Origin: Bacteroidaceae bacterium
GTDB taxonomy: Bacteria; Bacteroidota; Bacteroidia; Bacteroidales; Bacteroidaceae
Direction of reading: 5' to 3'
Length of the DNA stretch: 64,000 nucleotides
Assembly: GCA_017940605.1 (NCBI GenBank)
Contig: JAGAYF010000050.1
Coordinates: 104,584 to 168,583 of the forward strand
Under the pieces are notes generated by a model. That model ran no database searches. It was not told where the DNA came from and was given only the letters and a program-made list of their open reading frames with translations. Positions 53,857-63,542 of this stretch are shown here, piece after piece. Made by a program: the position numbers and the translations under genes. The stretch's first letter is position 1; each line of letters starts with the position of its first letter.

Positions 53857-53977
53857 GGCTGTTTTCTAATGATGGGTTGTTGTTAGTATTCAGTTTGATA
53901 GTGAAATGTGATTGACGACAGTGGAATGTTTCCTGCGAGTCCTTGGCGCAGCCGAGACGGTGGCTCGCAGTGTGGTG

Positions 53978-54550
53978 CTACGCTTGGAACTCAGCGGCTG
54001 CTGAATCCCAATCGATGGGTTCTTTCAGGTTTTTGTGATACAGGCCGGCCAACATGCTGATGAACGCCGATATGGATTTCAGCCCGCGCTCCGTTTCGGG
54101 AGTCAACGTCTTGTTCTGCATGCGCAGCAGCATGATTCCGTACAGCAGGTTGAAGCAGGCGGTGAGTTCGTCGGGGTAGTCTTCGCCACTTTTCTCGCGC
54201 AGTTCCACTATGGCAGGCAGTGCGTCATAGTAGGCGGCGTGGTAGTAGGGAAACTTGTCGGAAGCAATCAGCTGGACATGGAGTTCCTGCAGGTTGGCTA
54301 TGACATTCTTGCATATTTGCAGGTGTCCCTTGTCGATGACGCCCTCGCTGTGCATCATGTTGCACAGGTCGGAGTACCATTGCCGCTGTTCCTGTTGTTG
54401 CTCAGGGGTAAGGACGGAAAAGCGTGCCAGGTATTTTTCGGCCACCTCGTCAATGTCGGAGTGGCAGGCCCTCAGCAGGTCCTCCACCTGCCACATGTAC
54501 AGGAGGTACTCGGCAATGTTCTCGTTCTTGAGTCGTTTGGCTACGTACAT
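53978..54550 (-). CDS. DUF4924-family protein
   Basis: 190 residues, almost all helical, without a signal peptide. It begins MYVAKRLKNENIAEYLLYMWQVEDLLRAC, recognisable as the DUF4924 family of Bacteroidetes. The function is not known. It starts 18 bases past the LysE-type gene's stop, so the two are probably one transcript. Confidence 0.7.
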   Translation of the reverse strand: MYVAKRLKNENIAEYLLYMWQVEDLLRACHSDIDEVAEKYLARFSVLTPEQQQEQRQWYSDLCNMMHSEGVIDKGHLQICKNVIANLQELHVQLIASDKFPYYHAAYYDALPAIVELREKSGEDYPDELTACFNLLYGIMLLRMQNKTLTPETERGLKSISAFISMLAGLYHKNLKEPIDWDSAAAEFQA

Positions 54551-54568
54551 GGCGTGTCAAGGTTTTAA

Positions 54569-55237
54569 TCAGATTCTTCCGGTCAGGGTAAAGAAGAAAC
54601 CCAGGATGGAGGCACTTATGGCAATGCCGCCGACGATGAGATAGAGCATCCTGATGTTTCGAACGCTGAAGGTCTGCCGTATGCGGTTCACGGCATAGGT
54701 GAGCCCTATCCACCACAAGGCAGCTCCGCAGGTCAGCGTGACGAATCCCACCACCTGGGGGATGGGCTGGTCGGGCACGATGAAGCGGAAACGGGCAAAG
54801 AGCGCGATGAACAGGATGATGATGAGGGGATTGGACAGCGTGACGAGGAAGGAGGTGATGAAGTTGTGCAGATAGGTCCCCTTGCCCTTGTTGGTCTGCT
54901 GCCTGTCGGGATGGAAATACTTGCCTGGGTCGCTCCGGAACATGTACAGGCCGAAGATGAAGAGCATGGCACTGCCAATGATTTCCATCCAGAAGATGTT
55001 GGTCCTGTTGTTCATGAAATCCATGACGAATGCCATTCCCAAGGCCGTAATCAAAGCGTAGAAGATATCACTCAGTACGGCTCCCGCGCCTGTGACCAGC
55101 CCGTAGGATGGACCTTTGCGCAGGGTGCGCTGAATGCCCAGGATACCCACCGGACCAGTGGGCGCTGAGGCGATGATTCCGATGATAAGACCCTTGTAGG
55201 CCAGTTCGAAAGCAGTAACAGGTTCGATTCCAAACAT
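54569..55237 (-). CDS. LysE-family exporter
   Basis: 222 residues and six membrane segments. The N-terminal APTGPVGILGIQRTLRKG block (about 25-42) matches the LysE/RhtB signature with its P-G-P-like turn, and a short charged central loop (SDPGKYFHPDRQQTNKGKG) precedes the second half. The family exports amino acids and related compounds. The substrate is not predictable. Confidence 0.85.
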   Translation of the reverse strand: MFGIEPVTAFELAYKGLIIGIIASAPTGPVGILGIQRTLRKGPSYGLVTGAGAVLSDIFYALITALGMAFVMDFMNNRTNIFWMEIIGSAMLFIFGLYMFRSDPGKYFHPDRQQTNKGKGTYLHNFITSFLVTLSNPLIIILFIALFARFRFIVPDQPIPQVVGFVTLTCGAALWWIGLTYAVNRIRQTFSVRNIRMLYLIVGGIAISASILGFFFTLTGRI

Positions 55238-55315
55238 GATTCAGACTGCAAAATTGCCATTTTTTTACGAAATAATGAAAAGATAATGTTTTTTTCTATG
55301 AATTAATCGATGGTT

Positions 55316-55347
55316 TTTGGGGCGGAACTGAAAAATATGTATCTTTG
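55316..55347 (+). promoter_or_regulatory. Promoter of the ROK kinase gene
   Basis: TTTG (55316-55319), 20 bp, then TATCTTTG (55340-55347): a full consensus match. The leader is about 36 nt. Confidence 0.7.
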
Positions 55348-55390
55348 TAGCAATAAAATACATATTATAATTAATAAATAACGATAGATT

Positions 55391-56365
55391 ATGGTAGAAG
55401 AAATTGAAAAACCTTATGTGATCGGCCTTGACCTGGGAGGCACGAATTCGGTGTTTGGCATAGTGGATGCCCGTGGCGAAATCAAGGGCACGACGGCCAT
55501 CAAGACGCAGGCCTATGCCGATGTGAATGACTATGTGACCGCTGGTTGTGAGGCGCTTCAGCCTGTGATTGACATGGTGGGCGGCATCAGCAAGATTAAG
55601 GGCATGGGTATCGGTGCCCCCAACGGTTGCTACTATACCGGCACCATTGAAAATGCGGCCAATCTGCAGTGGAAGGGCTCTGTGCCCCTGGCCAAGCTGT
55701 TTTCCGACAGGCTGGGCATTCCCGTGGCCCTGACCAACGATGCCAATGCCGCTGCCGTGGGCGAGATGACCTATGGAGTGGCACGCGGCATGAAGGATTT
55801 CATCATGATAACCCTGGGGACGGGTGTGGGCAGCGGCATCGTCATTAACGGTCAGGTGGTCTACGGAAGCGACGGATTTGCCGGTGAGCTGGGCCATGTG
55901 ACAATGGACCGCAAGCCCGGAAGCCGTTTGTGCGGATGCGGCAAGCACGGCTGTCTGGAGACGTTCTGTTCGGCCACGGGCGTGGCACGCACAGCCCGCG
56001 AGATACTGGAGACAACCGACAGGCCCAGTCTCCTGCGCAGCATCGACCCCAAGGAAATCACGTCACTCGATGTGTCCATCGCAGCCGAGAAAGGTGACGA
56101 GGTGGCCAAGGAAATCTATGAGTTTACCGGAAAGATGCTGGGCGCAGCCTGTGCCGATTTTGCCGCATTCAGCAGTCCCGAGGCATTTGTCTTCTTCGGC
56201 GGATTGACCAAGGCAGGCGACTTGCTCATGAAGCCGCTTCAGAAATCCTATGACGAGAACGTGCTGCCTGCCTTCCGTGGCCACGCCAAACTGTTGATTT
56301 CAGGTTTGAGCGGTGCCGAGGCTGCCGTACTGGGCGCCAGTGCACTCGGCTGGGAAGTAGGATAA
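55391..56365 (+). CDS. ROK-family sugar kinase (glucokinase-like)
   Basis: 324 residues. The ATP-binding phosphate-1 motif LDLGGTN is at 13-19. GAPNGCYYTGTIENAANLQWKG near 74-95 resembles the sugar-binding loop of glucokinases. LTNDANAA (about 116-123) supplies the catalytic Asp. The ROK zinc motif is CGCGKHGCLE near 179-188. Phosphorylates glucose or a related sugar in the cytosol. It is a single gene with its own promoter and terminator. Confidence 0.92.
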   Translation: MVEEIEKPYVIGLDLGGTNSVFGIVDARGEIKGTTAIKTQAYADVNDYVTAGCEALQPVIDMVGGISKIKGMGIGAPNGCYYTGTIENAANLQWKGSVPLAKLFSDRLGIPVALTNDANAAAVGEMTYGVARGMKDFIMITLGTGVGSGIVINGQVVYGSDGFAGELGHVTMDRKPGSRLCGCGKHGCLETFCSATGVARTAREILETTDRPSLLRSIDPKEITSLDVSIAAEKGDEVAKEIYEFTGKMLGAACADFAAFSSPEAFVFFGGLTKAGDLLMKPLQKSYDENVLPAFRGHAKLLISGLSGAEAAVLGASALGWEVG

Positions 56366-56390
56366 GAATATATTTCATACTAGATGGGTA

Positions 56391-56436
56391 TTTAGGGGCA
56401 TGGAGCAATCAGCTTCATGCCCCTGAATGTTTGTTC
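56391..56436 (+). terminator. Terminator of the ROK kinase gene
   Basis: TTTAGGGGCATGGAGC (56391-56406) pairs, with wobbles, with GCTTCATGCCCCTGAA (56412-56427), then TGTTTGTTCC. It lies 25 bases past the stop. Confidence 0.7.
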
Positions 56437-56816
56437 CTGGCTGTGAAAGGTGGTGTCCTGGGTCAATGACGGGTGGCGTGCATGTGCTTGTGCGGGGTGG
56501 CATGACGGAGTGAAACCGTAATGGTGGCCGCCGACGGAGATGCCTGCGGCGTAAAACGCTGTTTCCTCCCCGTTTTCGCATTTTCTTGGGCCGCATCCAT
56601 CGCGCTCCTGCGCCTTGTTTGCAGGTTTTTCAGACCGCATTTGGAAAAGTTGAGGCCGCGTTTCTTGCTGGCAGGTTGTCATGTGCTTGTGTCGGTAGCT
56701 GCTCAATGCGATGCGTTTTCTTTTCCTGCCTAAGTCATTGTGCGTGTTGTGTGCCTGTCGCGTGTGTGCGGTGGTGCGGATGGCGGGCGGAAATGCCATT
56801 CCGTGTATTATTAATT

Positions 56817-56842
56817 ATAATGTTCGCGCGCGCGAACATTAT
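56817..56842. promoter_or_regulatory. 26-bp perfect palindrome with alternating CG centre
   Basis: The left half is ATAATGTTCGCGC, and the right half is its exact complement. The centre has CG repeated five times, flanked by TGTT/AACA. It could be a dimeric protein's operator or an unusual DNA structure. It lies 335 bases before the fasciclin-SusC operon. Confidence 0.6.
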
Positions 56843-57100
56843 TTCAATGAGACATGGAGGAAAATGGTTTGGTGGTCGTGGAGTCTTGCGTGCCTGCCCT
56901 TTTCGGGGTAGTAGGATGGGCTGAAATAGGATGAAGAATGATGAAGAAAGGCTAATTTTAACATATTATTCGTGGCATGTTGCCTGTAAAGTTGTGCAGA
57001 AACGCTGAAAACCCGTTCAAAATAGTGATTAATCGTGTAAAAAATAGTTAATAATACGATTTTTGACTTTAAAAAGAATCGCCGAAATAATAAGTTTTAT

Positions 57101-57108
57101 TAATTTTG
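57101..57108 (+). promoter_or_regulatory. Candidate -7 box for the fasciclin-SusC-SusD operon
   Basis: TAATTTTG matches TAnnTTTG. No TTTG at the expected -33 position; TTTTG at 57061-57065 is too far. Confidence 0.4.
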
Positions 57109-57176
57109 TGGCATTCTGTGTAGTGTCTCTAAATGTGAACATAAAAGAATAATAAAATATAAAAACTAAAAAATTA

Positions 57177-60098
57177 ATGCGTATGAAAAACCATTTATCG
57201 AGTTTTGGCAAGATGCTTGCAATGGCATTTTGCACTCTTTCGATGGGCGGGTTAATGTATTCCTGTTCAGACGATTACGACTTGCCGGACAAGACGCCGA
57301 GCTGGTTGGGGTCGAGCATTTACGACTATCTGAAGTCGAAGGGGAATTTCACTAACACCGTCAATCTGATTGATGATTTGAGCTATACGGAAGTCTTGGC
57401 CAAGACAGGTAGTAAGACCCTGTTCGTGGCTGACGACGATGCGTATGAGAGGTTCTACGCCAACAACTTGTGGGGCGTAAGGAAGTACTCTGACCTGACA
57501 CTTTCGCAGAAAAAACTCTTGCTGAACAGTGCCATGTTGGACAACGCCTATTTGTTGGAGATGATGGCAAACACGACGGCCTCGACTGAAAACAAAGGAT
57601 CGTGGGTCAACAAGAACGTAGCATTGAAGCAGAGAACGTCCCTCTCTGCAACCGATACGATACCTCACTTCAACGCAGAGGATCTTCCCGTTTCGTATAA
57701 TCCCAACGACGTGGACTACTGGGCACGCTTCAGAGATCCTGAGAAGGGTGGTATCTACATGGCTTGTGATGCCACAGTGCCCCTGATGGTGCATTGGATT
57801 AACGGCCAGATGGAGAACATGAAGATGACTGATGAGGATTTTGAAACCGTAGTGGGCAGGCCGCGTGAGAAGAATGATGTATTTATATCCGGAAGTAAGA
57901 TTGTCAAGCAGGACATTACTTGCCAGAATGGCTACATCAACCAAGTGGAGGAGGTTATGGACGTTCCTACCAATTTGGCGGAGATGATGCGTCAGAACCA
58001 CAGGACAAAACTGTTCAGCCACATGCTGGACCGCTTCTGTGCTCCCTATTACAATAGCGAACTGACCAATGCCTATCGCCAGATCAATCCCAACGTGGAC
58101 TCTGTGTTTGAAAAACGCTATATTTCGGAATGGTCTCATGGTACAAGCAACAGATATGCGCCCGATGATAAAGTTCAGTCTCAGCAGACGGAAATCCCGT
58201 ATTATCTGGCATATGATCCAGGATGGAATACATACTATCCCTATACAACTTCATCGGCAACAGCAACGAGTGGGCTGATCGGCGACATGGCAGCCATCTT
58301 TGTCCCTGATGACAATGCTCTGCTGAATTATTTCTCAGAAACCGGTGGCGGCGGGTTCCTGATGGAACGCTATGCAGTTGAGCTGCCTGTGACTGCTGAG
58401 AACCTGATGAGGAATGTTGACCAAATACCCCAGAATGTAATCCAGGCATTCATCAACAATTTGATGAAAGAGTCGTTCTCTTCATCGCTTCCCAGCAAGT
58501 ATACGACGATTACAAACGACGCACGTGACCCCATGTTTGGAGAAGTTTCCAATATTGAGGAATACAAGGCGATGATAGATACTTGCTTGATTGCTGCAAA
58601 TGGTGTGGCATATGTGATGAACAAGACATTTACGCCTGCAACCTATGCGTGCGTGGCTGCGCCTGCTTTGGTAAATGATACGTTGAGCATCTTCAATTGG
58701 GCAATCAATGTGGATGAACCCTATGGTGCGACTGATCCTGCTAACGCTCCGTTGAAAGCATTTATGTCCATTTTCTTGAGGGCCATGAACTCTACTTTCT
58801 CTTTCTTCATTCCTTCTGATAATGCCCTGAAAGCATATTATGACCCTGTGTCAATGGCATATGCCCAGCCCTATGCCTTGGAATTCAAGTTTGAGGAAAA
58901 CTTGGTGACGGCAAGAGCAAAACGCTATGATGCAGAAACAGGAGAGTTAGCTGACAACTACATGATGAAAGCCATTCGCTCCGAGTGGGTTAATAACCGT
59001 TTGGTGGATTTGATGAATGCCCATACGATTGTACACGATACAGCTATGAATGAAACTCATTACATCAACAGCGGCAAGGAATATTATCTGTCGCGCGATG
59101 GTGCGCCTGTTCGTGTAATTAATCCTGAATTGGGTGCTAATGGCGCCCAAGTTCAAGGCGGATGGCAAATTGACAATAATCAGTACTGCAACATCACTCG
59201 CGTGTATGACAAAACTCGTGAAACGAACGGTTATGGTAATGGAATGACCTATATCATCGACCGTCCATTGCAATCTACGACAAAGTCAGTTTATTCCATC
59301 CTATATGATAATGGTAATGAGGATTCGCCCTATAGCATGTTCTTTGACCTTTGTCAGGTGGATCGTGACGTATTGGATGCGGCTGGTTTCGCTAATGCGG
59401 CAACCACACGTGCCGAGAAAGAACGTGTGTTGGGCAGATACGACATATTTACTTCCAACAACCCATGTCTTGATTATAATGTTCGCTCCTTTAAGACATA
59501 TTATTATACGGTATTTATTCCAACAAATGATGCAGTCCAACAGGCTATTTCAAAAGGACTGCCAACGTGGAGTAGTATCGCTGATTACATAGAGGCCCAA
59601 GAGCAGATAATCGCAGCTCATGAGAATGATACTACATTTGATGCTGAGACATTCAAGGACGAATATCAGGCAAAGGCTCAGGCAATGGCTACGGAGTTGA
59701 TTAATTTTTGCAAGTATCATTTTATGGATAATTCAGTGTTCGCAGATGTACCTGCCCTTCCCACGCAAGAATTGGAAACGGCATGCATCAATACGGAAAC
59801 TAACCGTTATATAACATTGACTGTGGAATCATTGGGTAATAGAAAACTTAGAATTACCGATGCTGCAGGCAAGTCTCTCGGACTCTTGGAGGGAGGCAAT
59901 GTTAACATGTTATCTCGCGACCTTCAGTTTGATAACACGGGCTCAAATGCAAATCTCATCGAAACCTCGTCATTTGCTGTATTACATCAGATCGATGGTG
60001 TCCTTGACTATAAGGCATTAACCAATGGCCGTTATGATTCAGATTGGGCAACTGCTCGCGCAGCAAAGAATTATTTGAAAAAGTATGCAATTAAATAA
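57177..60098 (+). CDS. Fasciclin-domain lipoprotein of the SusC/SusD locus
   Basis: 973 residues. The lipoprotein signal ends LMYSC (C30), followed by SDDYDLPDKTPSWLGSSIYDYLKSKGNF. Fasciclin-type signatures recur: NTVNLIDDLSYTEVLAKTGSKTLFVADDDAYERFY near 56-90, then FIPSDNALKAYY and VFIPTNDAVQQAIS further on, suggesting three or more FAS1-like modules. FAS1 domains take part in adhesion and ligand binding; in this context they are probably outer-membrane-anchored partners of the SusC transporter nine bases downstream. A Met two codons later (57183) is an equally good start. Confidence 0.82.
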   Translation: MRMKNHLSSFGKMLAMAFCTLSMGGLMYSCSDDYDLPDKTPSWLGSSIYDYLKSKGNFTNTVNLIDDLSYTEVLAKTGSKTLFVADDDAYERFYANNLWGVRKYSDLTLSQKKLLLNSAMLDNAYLLEMMANTTASTENKGSWVNKNVALKQRTSLSATDTIPHFNAEDLPVSYNPNDVDYWARFRDPEKGGIYMACDATVPLMVHWINGQMENMKMTDEDFETVVGRPREKNDVFISGSKIVKQDITCQNGYINQVEEVMDVPTNLAEMMRQNHRTKLFSHMLDRFCAPYYNSELTNAYRQINPNVDSVFEKRYISEWSHGTSNRYAPDDKVQSQQTEIPYYLAYDPGWNTYYPYTTSSATATSGLIGDMAAIFVPDDNALLNYFSETGGGGFLMERYAVELPVTAENLMRNVDQIPQNVIQAFINNLMKESFSSSLPSKYTTITNDARDPMFGEVSNIEEYKAMIDTCLIAANGVAYVMNKTFTPATYACVAAPALVNDTLSIFNWAINVDEPYGATDPANAPLKAFMSIFLRAMNSTFSFFIPSDNALKAYYDPVSMAYAQPYALEFKFEENLVTARAKRYDAETGELADNYMMKAIRSEWVNNRLVDLMNAHTIVHDTAMNETHYINSGKEYYLSRDGAPVRVINPELGANGAQVQGGWQIDNNQYCNITRVYDKTRETNGYGNGMTYIIDRPLQSTTKSVYSILYDNGNEDSPYSMFFDLCQVDRDVLDAAGFANAATTRAEKERVLGRYDIFTSNNPCLDYNVRSFKTYYYTVFIPTNDAVQQAISKGLPTWSSIADYIEAQEQIIAAHENDTTFDAETFKDEYQAKAQAMATELINFCKYHFMDNSVFADVPALPTQELETACINTETNRYITLTVESLGNRKLRITDAAGKSLGLLEGGNVNMLSRDLQFDNTGSNANLIETSSFAVLHQIDGVLDYKALTNGRYDSDWATARAAKNYLKKYAIK

Positions 60099-60107
60099 TA
60101 ATATACT

Positions 60108-63100
60108 ATGAATAAAAGAAAGTATCTATTATTTCTGCTGCTGTGTCTAAGTGTAACATTAACTTATGCACAGAAAAGAATTTCAGGACATGTCTGGAAT
60201 GCTAAGGATGGTCCTATCATGATGGCCAATGTGTTGGAGATTGATGCGAACAACCGTATCCAAGCTTCTACAACAACCGATATGAGTGGTAACTTTACAT
60301 TGACCATAAAGAATCCTAATGATATCTTGAAAGTTTATTTCTTTGGTTATAAGCCATGGGAAAGAAAAATTGGTACGACAACGGTCTTTAAGATTCAACT
60401 CGAAACCAACACTCGCACAATTAAGGAGGTAAAAGTTACTGGAAAGAGAATGACACAGTCCAGTGGTCTGGCAATCCCCGAACGCGAGGTTTCTGTTGCT
60501 ACGCAGAAGTTGGATATGGATGAAATGAAAGGTCTTTCATTTGAATCTGCCGACCAGGCACTGCAAGGTCAGATTGCCGGTCTTGACGTTGTGGCTAACT
60601 CAGGTAACCTTGGTTCAGGTATGAGCATGCGTGTCCGTGGTGTTTCCACTATCAGCGGAAGCCAGGAACCCTTGATTGTAGTTGATGGACATATCTTGGA
60701 AAATTACACAGAAACAGATGTGGATTTGCAGGATATGGACAATACTGAACAGTTCGCAAATCTATTGAATGTAAACGTTGAGGATATTAAGAGTATTGAA
60801 GTAAAGAAAGACGCTGGTTCTTGTGCTATTTGGGGGGCAAAGGGCGCAAATGGTGTCATTGAAATTACTACAAGACGTGGTGTGAAAGGTAAGACTCGTG
60901 TATCTGGTAACTATTTCTTCACTGGAAGCTGGCAGCCTAAAGGAATGCGCATGCTGAATGGTGATGAGTATACTATGATGCTGAAAGAGGCTTATTTCAA
61001 TCCTAAACAAAGTGATATAGCTTCTGATATCGTAGAAATTGGCTATAAACGAGACAGGACGGCATATTATGCCAATTATAATAAGAATACTGATTGGAGA
61101 GATGAGGTGACGCAGTTTGGTCAGTCGCATAAATACTATGTTAGTATAACTGGTGGTGGTGATCAGGCTCAGTTCCGTATCTCTGGTGGTTATGACCATG
61201 AGACAGGTACGATCATTAAGCAGTCTCTGGACCGTTTCAGTACACGTATGACATTGGACTACAAAGTTTCTGACAGAATCACGTTTAGTTCGAATTTTTC
61301 TTTGACATACACAAAGAATAATCAGAATTATACAGGTATTCTTGAAAGGGCTTATCATGCCATGCCTAACCAATCTGTGACGCGCTGGGAGTATGATCCG
61401 GCTACTGATTCCTATTATGACACGGGTGAATATTTCCAGATGTATCCTGCTTATGGTAGTGCGGGAAATGTTCCTGATGGCTATACGTCATATTATTTGA
61501 GGGATATGGTATATAGTACAGCTGATGGTAATAAGGGTGGTAATCCTGTTGCCATTGCTAACCTTTCGTGGAAGAAAGTAAGTGATTATACAATAAGCCC
61601 CCAATTTGAACTTGGCTACAAACTTTTAGGTAAATCTTCTGATAAAACACAGTTGGATTATAAGGGAGAAGTTTACTTGAATGCTAAAACTTCTACAACG
61701 GATGCATTCTTCCCTGGAGCGCTAACTTCTTATTCATGGGGTGATGTGATAAACAGAGGTTCTAATTCAAATACCAATAAAACAGCGTTTAGCACGATAC
61801 ATAGATTGACTTTTACTCCAAAGTTGTCAAAAGACCATTATTTTACGGCAATGGTTCGTGGTGAATTGGAGTCGTCCAACTCTAATACTCAATCTATTTC
61901 TTCAGGTGGTTTGGTGGGTGGAATAACTGACCCGACTGTAAACGCATATTTGACAGGTTCGAGTACGAGTACTTCAAAGTCTCATGGTTTGAACTTCTCA
62001 GGTTCGTTGCATTATTCATTTAAATCGAAGTATGTGTTTGATGCAACTCTGCGTGCTGATGGTAGTACCTCGTTTGGTAAGGATAAGCGATGGGGATATT
62101 TCCCAAGTTTATCTGCAAGATGGAATATAAGCGATGAATACTTCTTCCGTCCTCTTAAGAAATACATTAGCATGTTCTCATTTGCTCCAGGTTGGGGTGT
62201 GACTGGTAATAGTCCATCAACGAATTCTATTATGTTTAATCGATATACAAATAATGGTTCCTATGGCTCAAGCGGTACATACCATTCCGCGATTGCCCCG
62301 GAGAATCTTCGATTAACAACTTTGCAATGGGAAAAGACAAGTTCATGGAACTTGGGATTCAATTTGAATTTCCTGGATGACTTAGCCTGCTTTAATTTCA
62401 ATATATATAAGAAGCATACTACTGATTTGTTGCAGAAAAATGTATCAATACCATCTTCTGTAGGTTTTTCTTCATTGGACTGGGCAAATGTAGGTGTGTT
62501 GGATAATTATGGTTGGGATTTATATGCTTATACGAAGCCTATTTTCAAAGTAGGTAAATTTTCTATGAAGCTCAAATTTAATGCTGCTCAGAATAGAAAT
62601 AGAATAAAGCAGATGGATCCTAGTGTATTAGCATCTATTAATGCTGACTACGACTATACAAATGAAAATTATCTGAGCCGTGTTCAGGTAGGTAATGCAT
62701 TGTATTCGATCTATGGTTTCCGCTATAAAGGCGTATATCGCTACGATTATGAACATAGTGGTTATTTCCCACAAGAATCTAAAAATTCTGTGTATGGGGA
62801 AAATACGGCTGCTGCTGCGGAAGCAAGAGGGGAAAATGCTACATGTCCTGTGGCTCGCGATGCAAATGGCAATATTATTTACGATGCTGAAGGAAATCCA
62901 CTACACATGTATTTCAACTACGGAGGACGTAATTTTATCTTCTCTGGTGGCGATGCCATTTACGAAGATATTAACCATGATGGTCAAATCAACGAATTGG
63001 ATATTGTATATTTAGGAAATTCCAATCCGACCTTCAATGGAGGTTTCGGTCTTGATTTCATGTACGGTAGATGGACTCTTAAAACAAGCTTCAATATTCG

Positions 63101-63524
63101 TCTAGGTGCTAAGATAATTAATTTGGCACGCATGTATGCTGAGGATATGCGTACAAATAAAAACTCGAGCCGTGCCGTCAATTGGCGTTGGCGTAAGAAT
63201 GGTGACATAACAGAGATACCTAGGGCCATGAGTACCCAGGTTGCTTCATCATACAATGCTTTGGCCAGTGACCGCTATGTTGAGTCGAGTGACTTTATTC
63301 GTTTGCAGTACATGCAATTGAGCTATTCTTTCGATCCCAAGATGATAAAGAATCTAGGTATAAGGGGACTGTCTTTTGCTGCTTCGGCTAATAATTTGTT
63401 CTTCTTGACAAAATATTTAGGTGTGGATCCTGAACATTCTTCTAGTGGTTATGCGCCTGCAAAGGATAACTCTCAAACTCCGAGAGCACGTTCTATAACG
63501 TTTAGCGTAAATATCTCATTCTAA
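60108..63524 (+). CDS. SusC/RagA-type TonB-linked outer-membrane transporter
   Basis: 1138 residues. A signal peptide (MNKRKYLLFLLLCLSVTLTYAQ) is followed by a carboxypeptidase-like regulatory module (ISGHVWNAKDGPIMMANV, about 24-110). The plug domain follows, with the SusC block ALQGQIAGLDVVANSGNLGSG-like near 148-168, RVRGVSTISGSQEPLIVVDG, and a VKKDAGSCAIWGAKGANGVI run near 230. A 22-strand barrel ends in ARSITFSVNISF. It imports glycan fragments or other large nutrients powered by TonB. A SusD-type gene follows 18 bases later. Confidence 0.95.
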   Translation: MNKRKYLLFLLLCLSVTLTYAQKRISGHVWNAKDGPIMMANVLEIDANNRIQASTTTDMSGNFTLTIKNPNDILKVYFFGYKPWERKIGTTTVFKIQLETNTRTIKEVKVTGKRMTQSSGLAIPEREVSVATQKLDMDEMKGLSFESADQALQGQIAGLDVVANSGNLGSGMSMRVRGVSTISGSQEPLIVVDGHILENYTETDVDLQDMDNTEQFANLLNVNVEDIKSIEVKKDAGSCAIWGAKGANGVIEITTRRGVKGKTRVSGNYFFTGSWQPKGMRMLNGDEYTMMLKEAYFNPKQSDIASDIVEIGYKRDRTAYYANYNKNTDWRDEVTQFGQSHKYYVSITGGGDQAQFRISGGYDHETGTIIKQSLDRFSTRMTLDYKVSDRITFSSNFSLTYTKNNQNYTGILERAYHAMPNQSVTRWEYDPATDSYYDTGEYFQMYPAYGSAGNVPDGYTSYYLRDMVYSTADGNKGGNPVAIANLSWKKVSDYTISPQFELGYKLLGKSSDKTQLDYKGEVYLNAKTSTTDAFFPGALTSYSWGDVINRGSNSNTNKTAFSTIHRLTFTPKLSKDHYFTAMVRGELESSNSNTQSISSGGLVGGITDPTVNAYLTGSSTSTSKSHGLNFSGSLHYSFKSKYVFDATLRADGSTSFGKDKRWGYFPSLSARWNISDEYFFRPLKKYISMFSFAPGWGVTGNSPSTNSIMFNRYTNNGSYGSSGTYHSAIAPENLRLTTLQWEKTSSWNLGFNLNFLDDLACFNFNIYKKHTTDLLQKNVSIPSSVGFSSLDWANVGVLDNYGWDLYAYTKPIFKVGKFSMKLKFNAAQNRNRIKQMDPSVLASINADYDYTNENYLSRVQVGNALYSIYGFRYKGVYRYDYEHSGYFPQESKNSVYGENTAAAAEARGENATCPVARDANGNIIYDAEGNPLHMYFNYGGRNFIFSGGDAIYEDINHDGQINELDIVYLGNSNPTFNGGFGLDFMYGRWTLKTSFNIRLGAKIINLARMYAEDMRTNKNSSRAVNWRWRKNGDITEIPRAMSTQVASSYNALASDRYVESSDFIRLQYMQLSYSFDPKMIKNLGIRGLSFAASANNLFFLTKYLGVDPEHSSSGYAPAKDNSQTPRARSITFSVNISF

Positions 63525-63542
63525 TTTATAAAAGGTATTGAT

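Larger units (their letters stand above)
56437..57176. other. Gap before the fasciclin-SusC operon
   Basis: No gene is seen. About 56540-56690 has some words of the GGGGCGT family (GCGGCGTAAAACGC, TGCGCCTTGTTTGCAGG). The 26-bp palindrome is at 56817-56842. From about 56930 the sequence turns AT-rich and holds a candidate -7 box TAATTTTG (57101-57108), 68 bases before the operon start. Confidence 0.5.

Noticed and set aside
55205-55230. GGTTCGATTCC, a tRNA T-loop-like word
   Set aside because: It is inside the first codons of the LysE-type gene, and no acceptor or anticodon stem can be drawn around it.
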